Origin: a virus
DNA length: 27,442 nt
IMG/VR virus record: IMGVR_UViG_3300045911_000045
Coordinates: 1 to 27,442 of that record
Direction: 5' to 3' (one strand)
The translations under genes were made by a program, and so were the position numbers. Shown here in pieces: positions 14,028-21,089 of the stretch (positions are counted from its first letter, which is position 1; each line of letters opens with the position of its first letter). The notes beneath the pieces were generated by a model. The model worked only from the letters and a program-made list of their open reading frames with translations. It ran no database searches and had not been told where the DNA came from.

Positions 14028-14471
14028 TTACTTCTTTCTGCAAGACCCTTCTGAATATGGCTTTTTACCAGGAACTGGTTCGTAACCCTCCCAGCATCGG
14101 CCTTCGGCTTTTGCCATTTTTTTAGCTTCTCGCCTTTCCATAAACTTTTTTAATTGAAGAGGCTGTTTGGCGATAGCTTTAGGTTGACCTTCAGGTACTT
14201 TAGGCTGCGGAACTTTAACCTCTGCCATCTGAGCTGAGTTTTGGTTTCTTGGGTCTGCCTTATCCATTCTCAGTTCTTTTAAAACATCATCACGCTTATC
14301 AGGGGCTACTTTTGGAAGAACCTCGTTGACTTTCTTGTCGCCCTTAATTTCTTTGGCAGCCTCTTTTACAGACATTTCGGCTTTCTGAAGTTGATCTTTA
14401 GCCAACTCCTTAGCTCTAGCAAGGATGCCCTCAGCGACTTCTTTTGCTGTGTATTCCTTCTTTTGTTCCAC
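14028..14471 (-). CDS. Virion-operon protein with C-terminal CWxGY...GSC motif
   Basis: 147 residues from GTG 14471, chosen because GAGGAG lies 6 nt upstream. The frame could extend to a TTG at 14525, but that stretch has no site and reads poorly. The first ~95 residues are Lys/Glu/Ala-rich helices, followed by a Pro/Lys/Gln linker (V-P-Q-P-K-V-P-E-G-Q-P-K). Then comes L-Q-L-K-K-F-M-E-R-R-E-A-K-K, a motif shared with three other proteins here. It ends with R-C-W-E-G-Y-E-P-V-P-G-K-K-P-Y-S-E-G-S-C, a small two-Cys module. Function unknown; a packaged or scaffold-bound protein is a guess from the shared motif. Confidence 0.7.
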   Translation of the reverse strand: MEQKKEYTAKEVAEGILARAKELAKDQLQKAEMSVKEAAKEIKGDKKVNEVLPKVAPDKRDDVLKELRMDKADPRNQNSAQMAEVKVPQPKVPEGQPKAIAKQPLQLKKFMERREAKKMAKAEGRCWEGYEPVPGKKPYSEGSCRKK

Positions 14472-14529
14472 TCTTAACTCCTCAACACAAAGATTCGTGC
14501 GCCATACAAAACCCAATGATTTCAAGTAG

Positions 14530-14549
14530 TTCCGAATACTATTTCGGAA
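14530..14549 (-). other. Hairpin spanning a stop codon
   Basis: Perfect inverted repeat TTCCGAA / TTCGGAA with a 6-nt loop; the stop codon of the 14539-15138 gene lies at the loop and the edge of one arm. No T-tract follows on either strand, so this is not a standard terminator. An RNA-stability or partial-polarity element is possible. Confidence 0.5.
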
Positions 14550-15138
14550 GTTTTGTTTTGGGTTCGTTTCTAATTTGCTCCAACTTGTCTTGGTGTATTT
14601 TTTTTGCTTGAGAAATTTCCCCTCTTCTAACCTTTACACCTGCAAGGCTTTCTTGATGCATTCTTCCTAATTTGCCGTCTTTTACATCGCTATATTCTCT
14701 AATTGGTGGATTTGCATCTTCAAAATTAGAAGTTTTTTGTTTTTGAGCTTTTTTTATGGAGCTTTTTTCCATGAACTTCCTAAGCTTTCCAATACCTTTC
14801 TCAGGAGCTTCCATACCTTGCTCTTCATTTACCATTAACCCCCCATAACCAGTCTTTTTAATTGCTGGCATTTTAGGTGTTTTAGGCATTTTAGGGGTCA
14901 TTCCAAGCTGCGCTTCTGCTTGAGCTTGTTTCTGTTGGTGTATTTCGGCAGGAGATACATCCTTTTGAAGGACATTTTCTTTTTGAGCAGGTATGCGATT
15001 AGAGGGTGCCTCAGGAATCATATTTGAATCAAGGATATCTCGGACAATATGCTGAGCAGCATGGGCTTGGCCTTGCTTAGAACCTAAAGCCTTTTTGAAG
15101 GCCTGATAAAGTGATTTTTTTAAGTTATTGCTGCTCAT
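14539..15138 (-). CDS. Lys/Gln-rich virion-operon protein of unknown function
   Basis: 199 residues, mostly low-complexity and charged, probably largely disordered. The N-terminal ~40 residues (L-K-K-S-L-Y-Q-A-F-K-K-A-L-G) form a likely amphipathic helix. M-T-P-K-M-P-K-T-P-K-M-P is a short internal repeat. I-G-K-L-R-K-F-M-E-K-S-S-I-K-K carries the L-K-x-F-M-E-K motif seen in neighbours. Start ATG 15138 is clear, but its ribosome binding site is weak and the AATCTTAAAGA element sits directly on it. It lies 20 nt after the preceding gene. Unknown family. Confidence 0.7.
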   Translation of the reverse strand: MSSNNLKKSLYQAFKKALGSKQGQAHAAQHIVRDILDSNMIPEAPSNRIPAQKENVLQKDVSPAEIHQQKQAQAEAQLGMTPKMPKTPKMPAIKKTGYGGLMVNEEQGMEAPEKGIGKLRKFMEKSSIKKAQKQKTSNFEDANPPIREYSDVKDGKLGRMHQESLAGVKVRRGEISQAKKIHQDKLEQIRNEPKTKLPK

Positions 15139-15139
15139 A

Positions 15140-15153
15140 TCTTTAAGATTGCC
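15140..15153 (-). promoter_or_regulatory. Recurrent leader element GGCAATCTTAAAGA
   Basis: Minus-strand copy of the element found at 10184-10198, with one T fewer. Unlike the other copies it directly abuts the ATG of the downstream gene. Confidence 0.3.
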
Positions 15154-15158
15154 TCTTG

Positions 15159-16157
15159 CTAGTCGTTCTCGCTATCGTCATCTATTGTGGTCCAAATATC
15201 ATCCTCAGTATCAAGGGAGTCTGGGCTGTTTAGGTTGGACAAAATCTTAATTCCAGAACGAAAACCATTTTCGGTTTCCTCATCAATTTCAACAGCTTCC
15301 AAGATTCTGAATGGCGTTTTAAGCCAACTATTTTCTACCTGTCCGGTTAGGGTTATATAGCGACTAAAAACATTTTCACCACCAGGGCCTTCGAAATTGG
15401 GATTCTGCATAAAATCGCTGCTACTTACCGAGCTTTGCATAAACTGTCTTCCCTCTAAAAGGCTTTCTCGGTATCTTAAAATTGTATAAAGCACAATTGC
15501 ATGGAGCCAAAGAAGGGTCGCAGGATCACCGTGAACATGGCACCCAATCGAATAGGTCTCTTGGAAAAAGGTGTGCTCTCTTCTTGCCTTATAAAATTGA
15601 TATTTAGGTACAATACCAGCCTTTGTAAGGGTAAGATCAAGATCAGGTTCTAGCTTTAGGCCGCCCGAAACTACTTCTTGGATGATATACCCGTTTCCAG
15701 TATTTGGGTCAACCAAAATTTGACCAGCCCGAACACCTCTAAGTTTTACGGATTTGGGTACGGAAAGGATTCCAGTTGTTTGGTTGTAAGAATCTGGAAT
15801 AAAGGGTTTTACTATGTACGGAATAGGTTTTCCGATCTGGTTAGGCATTAAAGTTTCAACTTCTGTTGAAAGATCGGCAAGATGCTTCATGTCTTCTTTT
15901 TCAGCAGAACTTCCAAGAGCTATTGTTACACAGGGAAACTGATCTTTGTCGTTTCGGTAGCGAAGATTAACTTCGATCTTATTGTTCATGAACCAGTCTT
16001 TGGCTGCGTCGATCTCTTTTTGGCCGTACTTATCTTTTAAAGCAGGCTCTTTTGTAAAACTTGCAAAAACGTCATCAAGAAGCCATAGGTTTTTCCTCAT
16101 GTCTTCTAGACCTTGGCGTATTGCCTCAGCTATGATTACGTCTCCAGCAAAGATCAT
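15159..16157 (-). CDS. Probable neck/tail-junction structural protein
   Basis: 332 residues. The N-terminal third is helical (A-E-A-I-R-Q-G-L-E-D-M-R-K-N). A beta-rich middle has I-P-Y-I-V-K-P-F-I-P and G-Q-I-L-V-D-P-N-T-G-N-G-Y-I-I. A mixed region follows (H-G-D-P-A-T-L-L-W-L-H-A-I-V-L-Y), and the tail is acidic. Its ATG overlaps the upstream neck-protein stop by 4 nt (ATGA). I recall no definite family. Position between a gp10-like neck protein and the sheath/tube pair suggests a tail terminator or connector role. Confidence 0.65.
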   Translation of the reverse strand: MIFAGDVIIAEAIRQGLEDMRKNLWLLDDVFASFTKEPALKDKYGQKEIDAAKDWFMNNKIEVNLRYRNDKDQFPCVTIALGSSAEKEDMKHLADLSTEVETLMPNQIGKPIPYIVKPFIPDSYNQTTGILSVPKSVKLRGVRAGQILVDPNTGNGYIIQEVVSGGLKLEPDLDLTLTKAGIVPKYQFYKARREHTFFQETYSIGCHVHGDPATLLWLHAIVLYTILRYRESLLEGRQFMQSSVSSSDFMQNPNFEGPGGENVFSRYITLTGQVENSWLKTPFRILEAVEIDEETENGFRSGIKILSNLNSPDSLDTEDDIWTTIDDDSEND

Positions 16158-16912
16158 TTTGTATACTTCTCCAAAATTGAAGGGAGGATCTCATCGTTAA
16201 AGATTTTCTCTGCCCATTCCAAAGCTTCATCCATAAATTTCTTACCATCAGACCCTGGATGAATCCACTTAGAACCCTTATGTTTAGAACTTACAACCCT
16301 AAATGTCATAATATCACGTCGAACCTTACCGGACGGCAGTTTTCGTTGATATATCGTAAGACCGTCTAGGGCTCCGTGTGATGCTCTAGCACTGGGTTTT
16401 AAGGAGCTTATATCCTTTATGGTGTGAAGCCTGCCAAGCCTAGGGCTGCCATCACTGTTATATTCAATTTTTTTATAGGGTATCTTTCTAGCTTTAAGCT
16501 CAGACTTTATCTGATTCACAAACATCAAAGCACTTGCAGATGTTTGGCTAGGAGCCTTTGCGTGGTCGAAAGGTATTGCTTTATATTTCGAGCCGTCTTT
16601 TGCTGTCTTAGCGTTCTTTCTGAGCAGATCTTCCGTCATATCGCCAGCTTTTCTTCCCTCTTCAATCCAAAGGGCAGGCTGATCGAGACTCACAACCCAA
16701 ATGCCATTTTCAATTTCTTGAAATTCAAGATTGTCTAAATATATCTGTCTAGTTGAGTGCAGTTTTTCAGATGCAAGCTCTTGTGTTTTGGCATAAGTCA
16801 TAGATGCCACTTGCTTTACGCCTTGGGTAATAGCTTCTTCGATTTCTTTTTTAAGCTCGCCAAATTCCTGAGCAATTGCTTCGGCGTTTACAAAAAATCT
16901 AAGATTTGACAT
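16154..16912 (-). CDS. Neck / tail-completion protein (HK97 gp10-like)
   Basis: 252 residues. An N-terminal helical region (F-G-E-L-K-K-E-I-E-E-A-I-T-Q-G-V-K-Q-V-A) is followed by W-I-E-E-G-R-K-A-G-D-M and a C-terminal K-H-K-G-S-K-W-I-H-P-G-S-D-G-K-K-F-M-D-E-A. This arrangement resembles gp10-type head-tail joining proteins. Its ATG overlaps by 1 nt (TAATG) the stop of an upstream 69-codon frame that has no start of its own. It also overlaps the next gene by 4 nt. The coupling at the start supports the reality of the upstream frame. Family assignment is moderate. Confidence 0.68.
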   Translation of the reverse strand: MSNLRFFVNAEAIAQEFGELKKEIEEAITQGVKQVASMTYAKTQELASEKLHSTRQIYLDNLEFQEIENGIWVVSLDQPALWIEEGRKAGDMTEDLLRKNAKTAKDGSKYKAIPFDHAKAPSQTSASALMFVNQIKSELKARKIPYKKIEYNSDGSPRLGRLHTIKDISSLKPSARASHGALDGLTIYQRKLPSGKVRRDIMTFRVVSSKHKGSKWIHPGSDGKKFMDEALEWAEKIFNDEILPSILEKYTK

Positions 16913-17121
16913 TAGTACCTCTCGTGAGTAATGTCGCCACCATTATCCAATAACATTCCAATTTTTGCATCTACATATTTCATTCTTCCGGTTTGATTAT
17001 CAACAACTTTTATGCGACCATCGTTTGTGACGAAACCTTCGGGTTTTTCCGGTTTGGCGACATGACGTGTCGTTTGTTTGGCTGGCAGGCGTCGCGTGCC
17101 TATCCCTGTCAGCCGTTCTGC
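16912..17121 (-). CDS. Hidden 69-codon frame, probable -1 frameshift extension of the palm-domain gene
   Basis: From 17121 down to TAA at 16914-16912, the frame one base back from the 17109-18401 gene is open and reads as ordinary protein. It includes K-P-E-K-P-E-G-F-V-T-N-D-G-R-I-K-V-V, then G-R-M-K-Y-V-D-A-K-I-G-M-L-L-D-N-G-G-D and a final T-H-E-R-Y. No ATG, GTG or TTG with a ribosome binding site begins it; the first in-frame ATG lies 45 codons in. Its TAA overlaps the next ATG as TAATG. The slippery heptamer and stem just upstream indicate expression as a C-terminal extension. An independent gene using a rare start is the alternative. Confidence 0.7.
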   Translation of the reverse strand, partial: AERLTGIGTRRLPAKQTTRHVAKPEKPEGFVTNDGRIKVVDNQTGRMKYVDAKIGMLLDNGGDITHERY

Positions 17122-17127
17122 TTTGGG
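17057..17127 (-). promoter_or_regulatory. Programmed -1 ribosomal frameshift signal
   Basis: On the minus strand: slippery C-CCA-AAG (17127-17121) in the correct phase of the zero frame; 6-nt spacer CAGAAC; stem GGCTGACAGG (17114-17105) with CCTGCCAGCC (17089-17080), one A-C mismatch in 10 pairs; 15-nt loop. Loop bases GCGAC (17095-17091) can pair with GTCGC (17061-17057) to make an H-type pseudoknot. The zero-frame stop TGA lies inside the 5' arm. No T-tract follows, so it is not a terminator. Confidence 0.72.
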
Positions 17128-18401
17128 AGTTGCTGCTCCAACTGCTGTTGTTGAGGGATATTCCCAGAAGGAACATCGATCATCTCTTCTTCCTGTTCTG
17201 GTGACACAGCGTCAGGACTGATCATCTTAGCAAGTTCGATCATGTTATGAAGAAGCCCCAACATGGAAGCGTAAAGCTCCGGTTTAGCTTCTTTGATTTG
17301 GTCCATAAGTTCTTTGTTTTGTTTAAAAGCATCAAGATTTGCGGCGATTCTTTGTAGAATATCTTCGTTAACGTCAGCATCTGCAAGGTCCGCATCAATA
17401 CTGTCTTCTTCTGTCGCCATTTCAGGGTCTGCTTTTTCAGCATTTGGATCTTCCTGATTTTCATCAAGAACATCCTCACCCTCAAGAGCGATAGTCGGCT
17501 CTTGTTCAAATTCAGATGGTTCTGATTGCTCATCCTCAGTCATGAAGTCTTCTTCTATATCAGACTGATCTTCATTTAAATCAACTGGAAATTCTCCATC
17601 AGACTCTGCATCTTCATTATTTTGATCTTGGTATTCGTCATACTGATCTTGGTATTCGTCATACTGATCTTGGTATTCGTCATACTGATCTTGGTATTCG
17701 TCATACTGATCTTGGTATTCGTCATACTGATCTTGGTATTCGTCATACTGATCTTGGTATTCGTCATCATCCATAGGAATTTCTCCGTCAGGAACGACGT
17801 CTTCATCTACCATCTCATCTTCTGGCAAAGAATCTTCCATACCCTCAGGTAATTGCATCATATCTTCTGGAGATTCTTCGTAAAATTCAGAATCCTCATC
17901 TTGAGGCATTTCTTCGTCTATTGGGGCCTGTTGGTCCTCTGCAATTGCATGAATATAGTGATCATCCATTTTTTGCTGTTCTTCATTAGCGGTTCCGGCC
18001 CGAGCCGCCTCATGAGCTTCGTTCAGTGCGTCCTCAACTGATTGGTCATATCGAACAGATTTGTTTTTTCCGGTGAGCTTAGCGGCAATCAAGGCCTTTC
18101 CAGCTTGGCTTAAGCTATTTCCTAAGCCAACAGAGGCAGAAAATCCTGTAATCTCTTTGTATTTTTCTCGCATTTCTTCTATTTTTGATTCATGCTCAGG
18201 ATCTAAAATTGCAGTCAGCTCATCTCCGCCAGAACTAATAATCTGTCCGCCCAAAGCAAGTATCATGTCTTTCACAGCTTTGCTTCCTGCGTCAATTTTT
18301 CTTGACATATCATGCAGCATCTGAACGTCATCCATCAAAACAGCTTGTCCGATGTGCTGCCCTGCGTTATCTCCATCTAAGGCTATGAACAAACGATTCA
18401 T
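17109..18401 (-). CDS. mCpol/GGDEF-like nucleotidyl-cyclase palm domain with long acidic repeat tail
   Basis: 430 residues in the zero frame (496 if frameshifted). Residues 1-118 look like a nucleotidyl cyclase/polymerase palm of the minimal CRISPR polymerase type. Visible motifs are F-I-A-L-D9-G-D11-N-A-G, G-G-Q-I-I-S-S-G-G-D60-E-L, F-S-A-S-V-G-L-G-N-S (87-96) and A-K-L-T-G-K-N-K (107-114). The metal-binding acids are present, so cyclic or oligonucleotide synthesis is plausible. Residues ~150-370 are extremely acidic and include seven D-E-Y-Q-D-Q-Y repeats. A helical segment and Gln-rich end follow. ATG overlaps the upstream stop (ATGA) and has AGGAG. Lying inside the neck/tail operon, it may be a virion protein (inference). 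A degenerate, structural use of the fold is possible. Confidence 0.72.
   Translation of the reverse strand: MNRLFIALDGDNAGQHIGQAVLMDDVQMLHDMSRKIDAGSKAVKDMILALGGQIISSGGDELTAILDPEHESKIEEMREKYKEITGFSASVGLGNSLSQAGKALIAAKLTGKNKSVRYDQSVEDALNEAHEAARAGTANEEQQKMDDHYIHAIAEDQQAPIDEEMPQDEDSEFYEESPEDMMQLPEGMEDSLPEDEMVDEDVVPDGEIPMDDDEYQDQYDEYQDQYDEYQDQYDEYQDQYDEYQDQYDEYQDQYDEYQDQNNEDAESDGEFPVDLNEDQSDIEEDFMTEDEQSEPSEFEQEPTIALEGEDVLDENQEDPNAEKADPEMATEEDSIDADLADADVNEDILQRIAANLDAFKQNKELMDQIKEAKPELYASMLGLLHNMIELAKMISPDAVSPEQEEEMIDVPSGNIPQQQQLEQQLPKQNG
17623..17766 (-). repeat. Seven tandem 21-bp coding repeats (DEYQDQY)
   Basis: Six full 21-bp units plus a seventh of 18 bp, starting every 21 nt from 17623 to 17749 and apparently identical in sequence. 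Each encodes Asp-Glu-Tyr-Gln-Asp-Gln-Tyr; the last copy in the protein ends in Asn. Nucleotide identity points to recent expansion by slippage or recombination. The period is a multiple of three, so copy number can change without breaking the frame. Confidence 0.95.
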
Positions 18402-19330
18402 TTTTTACTCCTGTTTCTTCTCTCTCGGAGAACCTCAAGTAACATTTCAATGTTTTCTGGGTCCCATTGCTTAGAAAAACTAAGCTGAAGTCCGGTTTCA
18501 CTTTTCCTGATATGAATCTTTTTATTTCGATCGGGGCCGAAGCAGATACATCCAGAAAAACCACTTTCATCAAAAATTTTATTTCCGCAATCTGGACAGG
18601 TTACGGATTCGCTTTTTTCAATTTTAATTTCATACGAAGGATTGGAAGCTTTTGCAGCTTTCTTTTCAAGAAACTGTTTTAGTTTTAATGGCTTCTTTTC
18701 CATGGTAAGCTTTTTTTCTTCCTTCTCTTGCGAGCTATTTAGCTTTTCTGAAGAACCCGAGCTTTCAAGTAGCATCTGGGAAAGCCTCATCTTAACAAGC
18801 TCTTCAATAGCCTGTCTTTGAGAAAGCTTTTCATCAACAACTTTAGACACAAGATCTCTAAGCCTAAGCTTTTCATCTATGATGTCTTGAACACGTTCAA
18901 GATCCAAAAGATCGGAAGAAGATTGCTTACCCATGCGGCTAAGATCATCAATGTCGTATAACTCGAAAGCCGACATGATGACGAGACCGACCCCAGGTAA
19001 GGACCGATATTTAAATGAGCTTACGATCTCGCTTTTTTGCCGGATTTCTCCAGAGTAGACGTCATTTGCAAATTTAGTGACGCTCAAAAAAGCCTCGGGC
19101 TCTATCGGAATTTTGATTTCCTTTCCTTCGTTCTCCTTCATTTCTCCAAGTTCTTTTTGTAAAAAACTTAGAATTGTTCTCGGTACAATCTGAAGAGCCG
19201 TTTTAATCTCTTCAGGGTCTAAGACCGTATTGGTCTTTTTTTTATATAGCTCTACCTTGTTAAGCTCCTCAAAGCCGTCTTCACCTAAAGTTTTTTTCAA
19301 AAAAATGATAGCTTGAGGTTTATAGGTCAT
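18398..19330 (-). CDS. Virion-operon protein with C-terminal zinc-ribbon-like Cys cluster
   Basis: 310 residues. The N-terminal ~190 residues are helical and charged. A linker holds K-P-L-K-L-K-Q-F-L-E-K-K-A-A-K, the motif shared with three neighbours. The C-terminal domain has T-C-P-D-C-G-N-K-I-F and G-C-I-C-F-G, a C-x2-C...C-x-C arrangement suggesting one bound zinc. K-S-E occurs at three places (Q-K-S-E-I, E-K-S-E-S, R-K-S-E-T), two of them flanking the Cys cluster. It couples to the palm-domain gene by ATGA, suggesting coordinated production. Unknown family. Confidence 0.72.
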   Translation of the reverse strand: MTYKPQAIIFLKKTLGEDGFEELNKVELYKKKTNTVLDPEEIKTALQIVPRTILSFLQKELGEMKENEGKEIKIPIEPEAFLSVTKFANDVYSGEIRQKSEIVSSFKYRSLPGVGLVIMSAFELYDIDDLSRMGKQSSSDLLDLERVQDIIDEKLRLRDLVSKVVDEKLSQRQAIEELVKMRLSQMLLESSGSSEKLNSSQEKEEKKLTMEKKPLKLKQFLEKKAAKASNPSYEIKIEKSESVTCPDCGNKIFDESGFSGCICFGPDRNKKIHIRKSETGLQLSFSKQWDPENIEMLLEVLRERRNRSKK

Positions 19331-19332
19331 TA

Positions 19333-19782
19333 TTAACCTTGTTTCTGAGAGCTGATATAAGTTTCGTCTTCAACTACAAAAGTTAGCAAAGCTGCCGCTG
19401 TTGTCCTGATGAACGTCTTGGTATTTGTTGATATGTAGGTCCATGAGTTAGGTGGGCATGGGATACCTACATTCCCATTTGAGTCCGTAGTGCCAGCAGC
19501 CAAAGCTGCCATAGAAGGCGAATCGCCACAGGTAATAGCCCCTAATGTTCCCGAATTGTTGTAAATTGCTATTACAGAACCTTTTCTAACGCCCCGAGCG
19601 GTGGTAGCGTCTGTGGTCCAAGAGTTGGCGCCGATTCTAATCGGTTTTAAAAAGGGTCCAATCTCAATACTTTTATACGCACCAGAAGCCTCGTTATAAA
19701 CCAAGTTTTTTATGCTTAGTGGGTCTTCGATAGCTCGTCCATCTATTTGTCTAATCTTTTTATCTGGTTTTTCTACAGCCAT
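19333..19782 (-). CDS. Small beta-rich structural protein
   Basis: 149 residues. It is rich in Ala, Thr, Gly and Ser, with strands such as R-K-G-S-V-I-A-I-Y-N-N-S-G and S-W-T-Y-I-S-T-N-T-K-T-F-I-R-T, typical of capsid decoration or neck beta proteins. Start ATG has TAGGAG 6 nt upstream. The AATCTTTA leader element lies 20 nt upstream of the start. It stops 2 nt before the next gene. No specific family recognised. Confidence 0.72.
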   Translation of the reverse strand: MAVEKPDKKIRQIDGRAIEDPLSIKNLVYNEASGAYKSIEIGPFLKPIRIGANSWTTDATTARGVRKGSVIAIYNNSGTLGAITCGDSPSMAALAAGTTDSNGNVGIPCPPNSWTYISTNTKTFIRTTAAALLTFVVEDETYISSQKQG

Positions 19783-19802
19783 TTTAAGCTCCTACTATTC
19801 AT

Positions 19803-19815
19803 CCTAAAGATTGCT
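19803..19815 (-). promoter_or_regulatory. Recurrent leader element AGCAATCTTTAGG
   Basis: Minus-strand copy of the element, 20 nt upstream of the ATG at 19782 and overlapping the stop codon of the preceding gene by two bases. Confidence 0.35.
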
Positions 19816-20737
19816 ACTGATCGTCCCCGTCGCCGATATCTCCCATGTTTACCCTAATTTGGGCTGCATTTGGAGCTATACTTTCGGTTGGTTCTTCTCT
19901 AGTCCTTCGTTTTTCTTCAGGTTTTAGATTTGAAGTTTTTGAATTTATTTGATTTTGGTAAACGTATTCACGTTGGATGACCGCATGAGAGGCCATTCTT
20001 TCAGGTGCTCTAACTTCACCATTTGTTACGTTTGTAATTCTTACCTCATTAGGTATCTGTACGATATACCAAAACGCTTTATACAGGTATCTGACAGAAT
20101 AAATTCTGCCTTTTTTAGTATCTGGGTCAATTCCAGGGTTACTTCCTCCAGGGACCCAGCGTATATCGCCGGCTGTAGTTATTGTAAAATCTACACCTTC
20201 TTGAAAAACTCGACCTTGGCTATCTTCAATATATTCCATTCTGCAAATGGGAAACATTGGGCGATTATCTTGATCGAACTCATAATCCATTCTTTGGAAA
20301 TTTGGAACAAGAACATCTGCATTAGGGTCTGCAATGTAAACACGGTCGCCTGGACTAAGATAAATCCTGTCGCCACCGGCGACTTCTTGGCCCTTATCGT
20401 AAAACCTAGGCATGATTATTCTGGCAGTAGATTCGTCTAAAAAGCCGCCGTCTGAGGACTTTCTTCTTCCTGAGTTTCCAACCATTGTAGCGGTAAAGCA
20501 ACCTGCTTTTTTATAGATAAAGCCGTTTGAACTAATTGTGTCAATACCGTCAGAACGACGGTAATCTCCTTTATCTTTCAATCCTATCGGAGAGGGAAGA
20601 GCTTTATAATGTAAAAATTGCACACCTAAAGACGTGACAAACTGGTCCTGTTTTCTCAGGTCAAACGAACCCTGGAAGAGATCTCCCTCTCTCGAAATCG
20701 TATCCAGTTGTTTTCCTTTGGGTGCGCGCTTAGGCAT
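19814..20737 (-). CDS. Virion structural protein, probable neck or head-closure component
   Basis: 307 residues. A basic N-terminus (M-P-K-R-A-P-K-G-K) is followed by beta-rich sequence with G-G-D-R-I-Y-L-S-P-G-D-R-V-Y-I-A-D-P, then E-Y-I-E-D-S-Q-G-R-V-F-Q-E-G-V-D-F-T-I and G-D-I-R-W-V-P-G-G. I associate this style with conserved structural proteins of large myoviruses. The C-terminal ~50 residues are charged and probably flexible. It overlaps the upstream gene by 8 nt. Function is inferred from location only. Confidence 0.68.
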   Translation of the reverse strand: MPKRAPKGKQLDTISREGDLFQGSFDLRKQDQFVTSLGVQFLHYKALPSPIGLKDKGDYRRSDGIDTISSNGFIYKKAGCFTATMVGNSGRRKSSDGGFLDESTARIIMPRFYDKGQEVAGGDRIYLSPGDRVYIADPNADVLVPNFQRMDYEFDQDNRPMFPICRMEYIEDSQGRVFQEGVDFTITTAGDIRWVPGGSNPGIDPDTKKGRIYSVRYLYKAFWYIVQIPNEVRITNVTNGEVRAPERMASHAVIQREYVYQNQINSKTSNLKPEEKRRTREEPTESIAPNAAQIRVNMGDIGDGDDQ

Positions 20738-21089
20738 TGTGTTTTTCCCTTATCGTAAGGATAATATCATTAAGTCGAGATTCTAGGTTGGCCTGGTTTT
20801 TTACGATCTCTTTTACCAACCATGTAAGAGCTGCACGCTTTGAAGCGCACTTGGCTTTTCTTGCAATCCGTGCCCCGACTATCGTATTTTTATGGTCCAC
20901 CTGTATCTCTACAGGGGGCAAAACTAGGTAGCTTGGAATGTCGCAGACAGCCGAAAGAAAACAGTCTGCTTTTTGTGTATTATCAACCTCGATCTTAACG
21001 ATAGAAGCGTTAGATAGCTGGGCAACAACACACTCGTTTTCGGTGAAATCTTTGGTCTTTCCGTCCTTGTAAAAGATCTTTACGCTCAT
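20730..21089 (-). CDS. Small protein of unknown function
   Basis: 119 residues with an N-terminal beta region (V-K-I-F-Y-K-D-G-K-T-K-D-F-T) and a helical, Lys/Arg-rich C-terminus. Four Cys are scattered without a clear zinc motif. Translation is coupled on both sides: ATGA overlap with the upstream gene and 8-nt overlap with the downstream one. No family recognised. Confidence 0.7.
   Translation of the reverse strand: MSVKIFYKDGKTKDFTENECVVAQLSNASIVKIEVDNTQKADCFLSAVCDIPSYLVLPPVEIQVDHKNTIVGARIARKAKCASKRAALTWLVKEIVKNQANLESRLNDIILTIREKHNA

Noticed and set aside
14472-14525. N-terminal extension of the 14028-14471 gene to a TTG at 14525
   Set aside because: The internal GTG has an ideal GAGGAG site at 6 nt, while the TTG has none and the added residues read poorly.
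17045-17065. Out-of-frame ATG near 17063 as the start of a small gene in the 16913-17108 gap
   Set aside because: That frame stops after 17 codons and does not lead into the protein-like 69-codon frame.
17080-17114. GC-rich stem as a transcription terminator after the palm-domain gene
   Set aside because: No T-tract follows on the minus strand, and its position 6 nt after a slippery heptamer fits a frameshift stimulator better.
17623-17766. Possible CRISPR array
   Set aside because: Units are contiguous with no spacers, have a 21-bp period and lie in a coding frame.
17622-17852. Plus-strand frame giving a repetitive hydrophobic peptide rich in V-F-V-I-L-I-L
   Set aside because: It is the antisense reading of the acidic DEYQDQY repeats. 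Hydrophobicity is a by-product of the repeat; there is no ribosome binding site.
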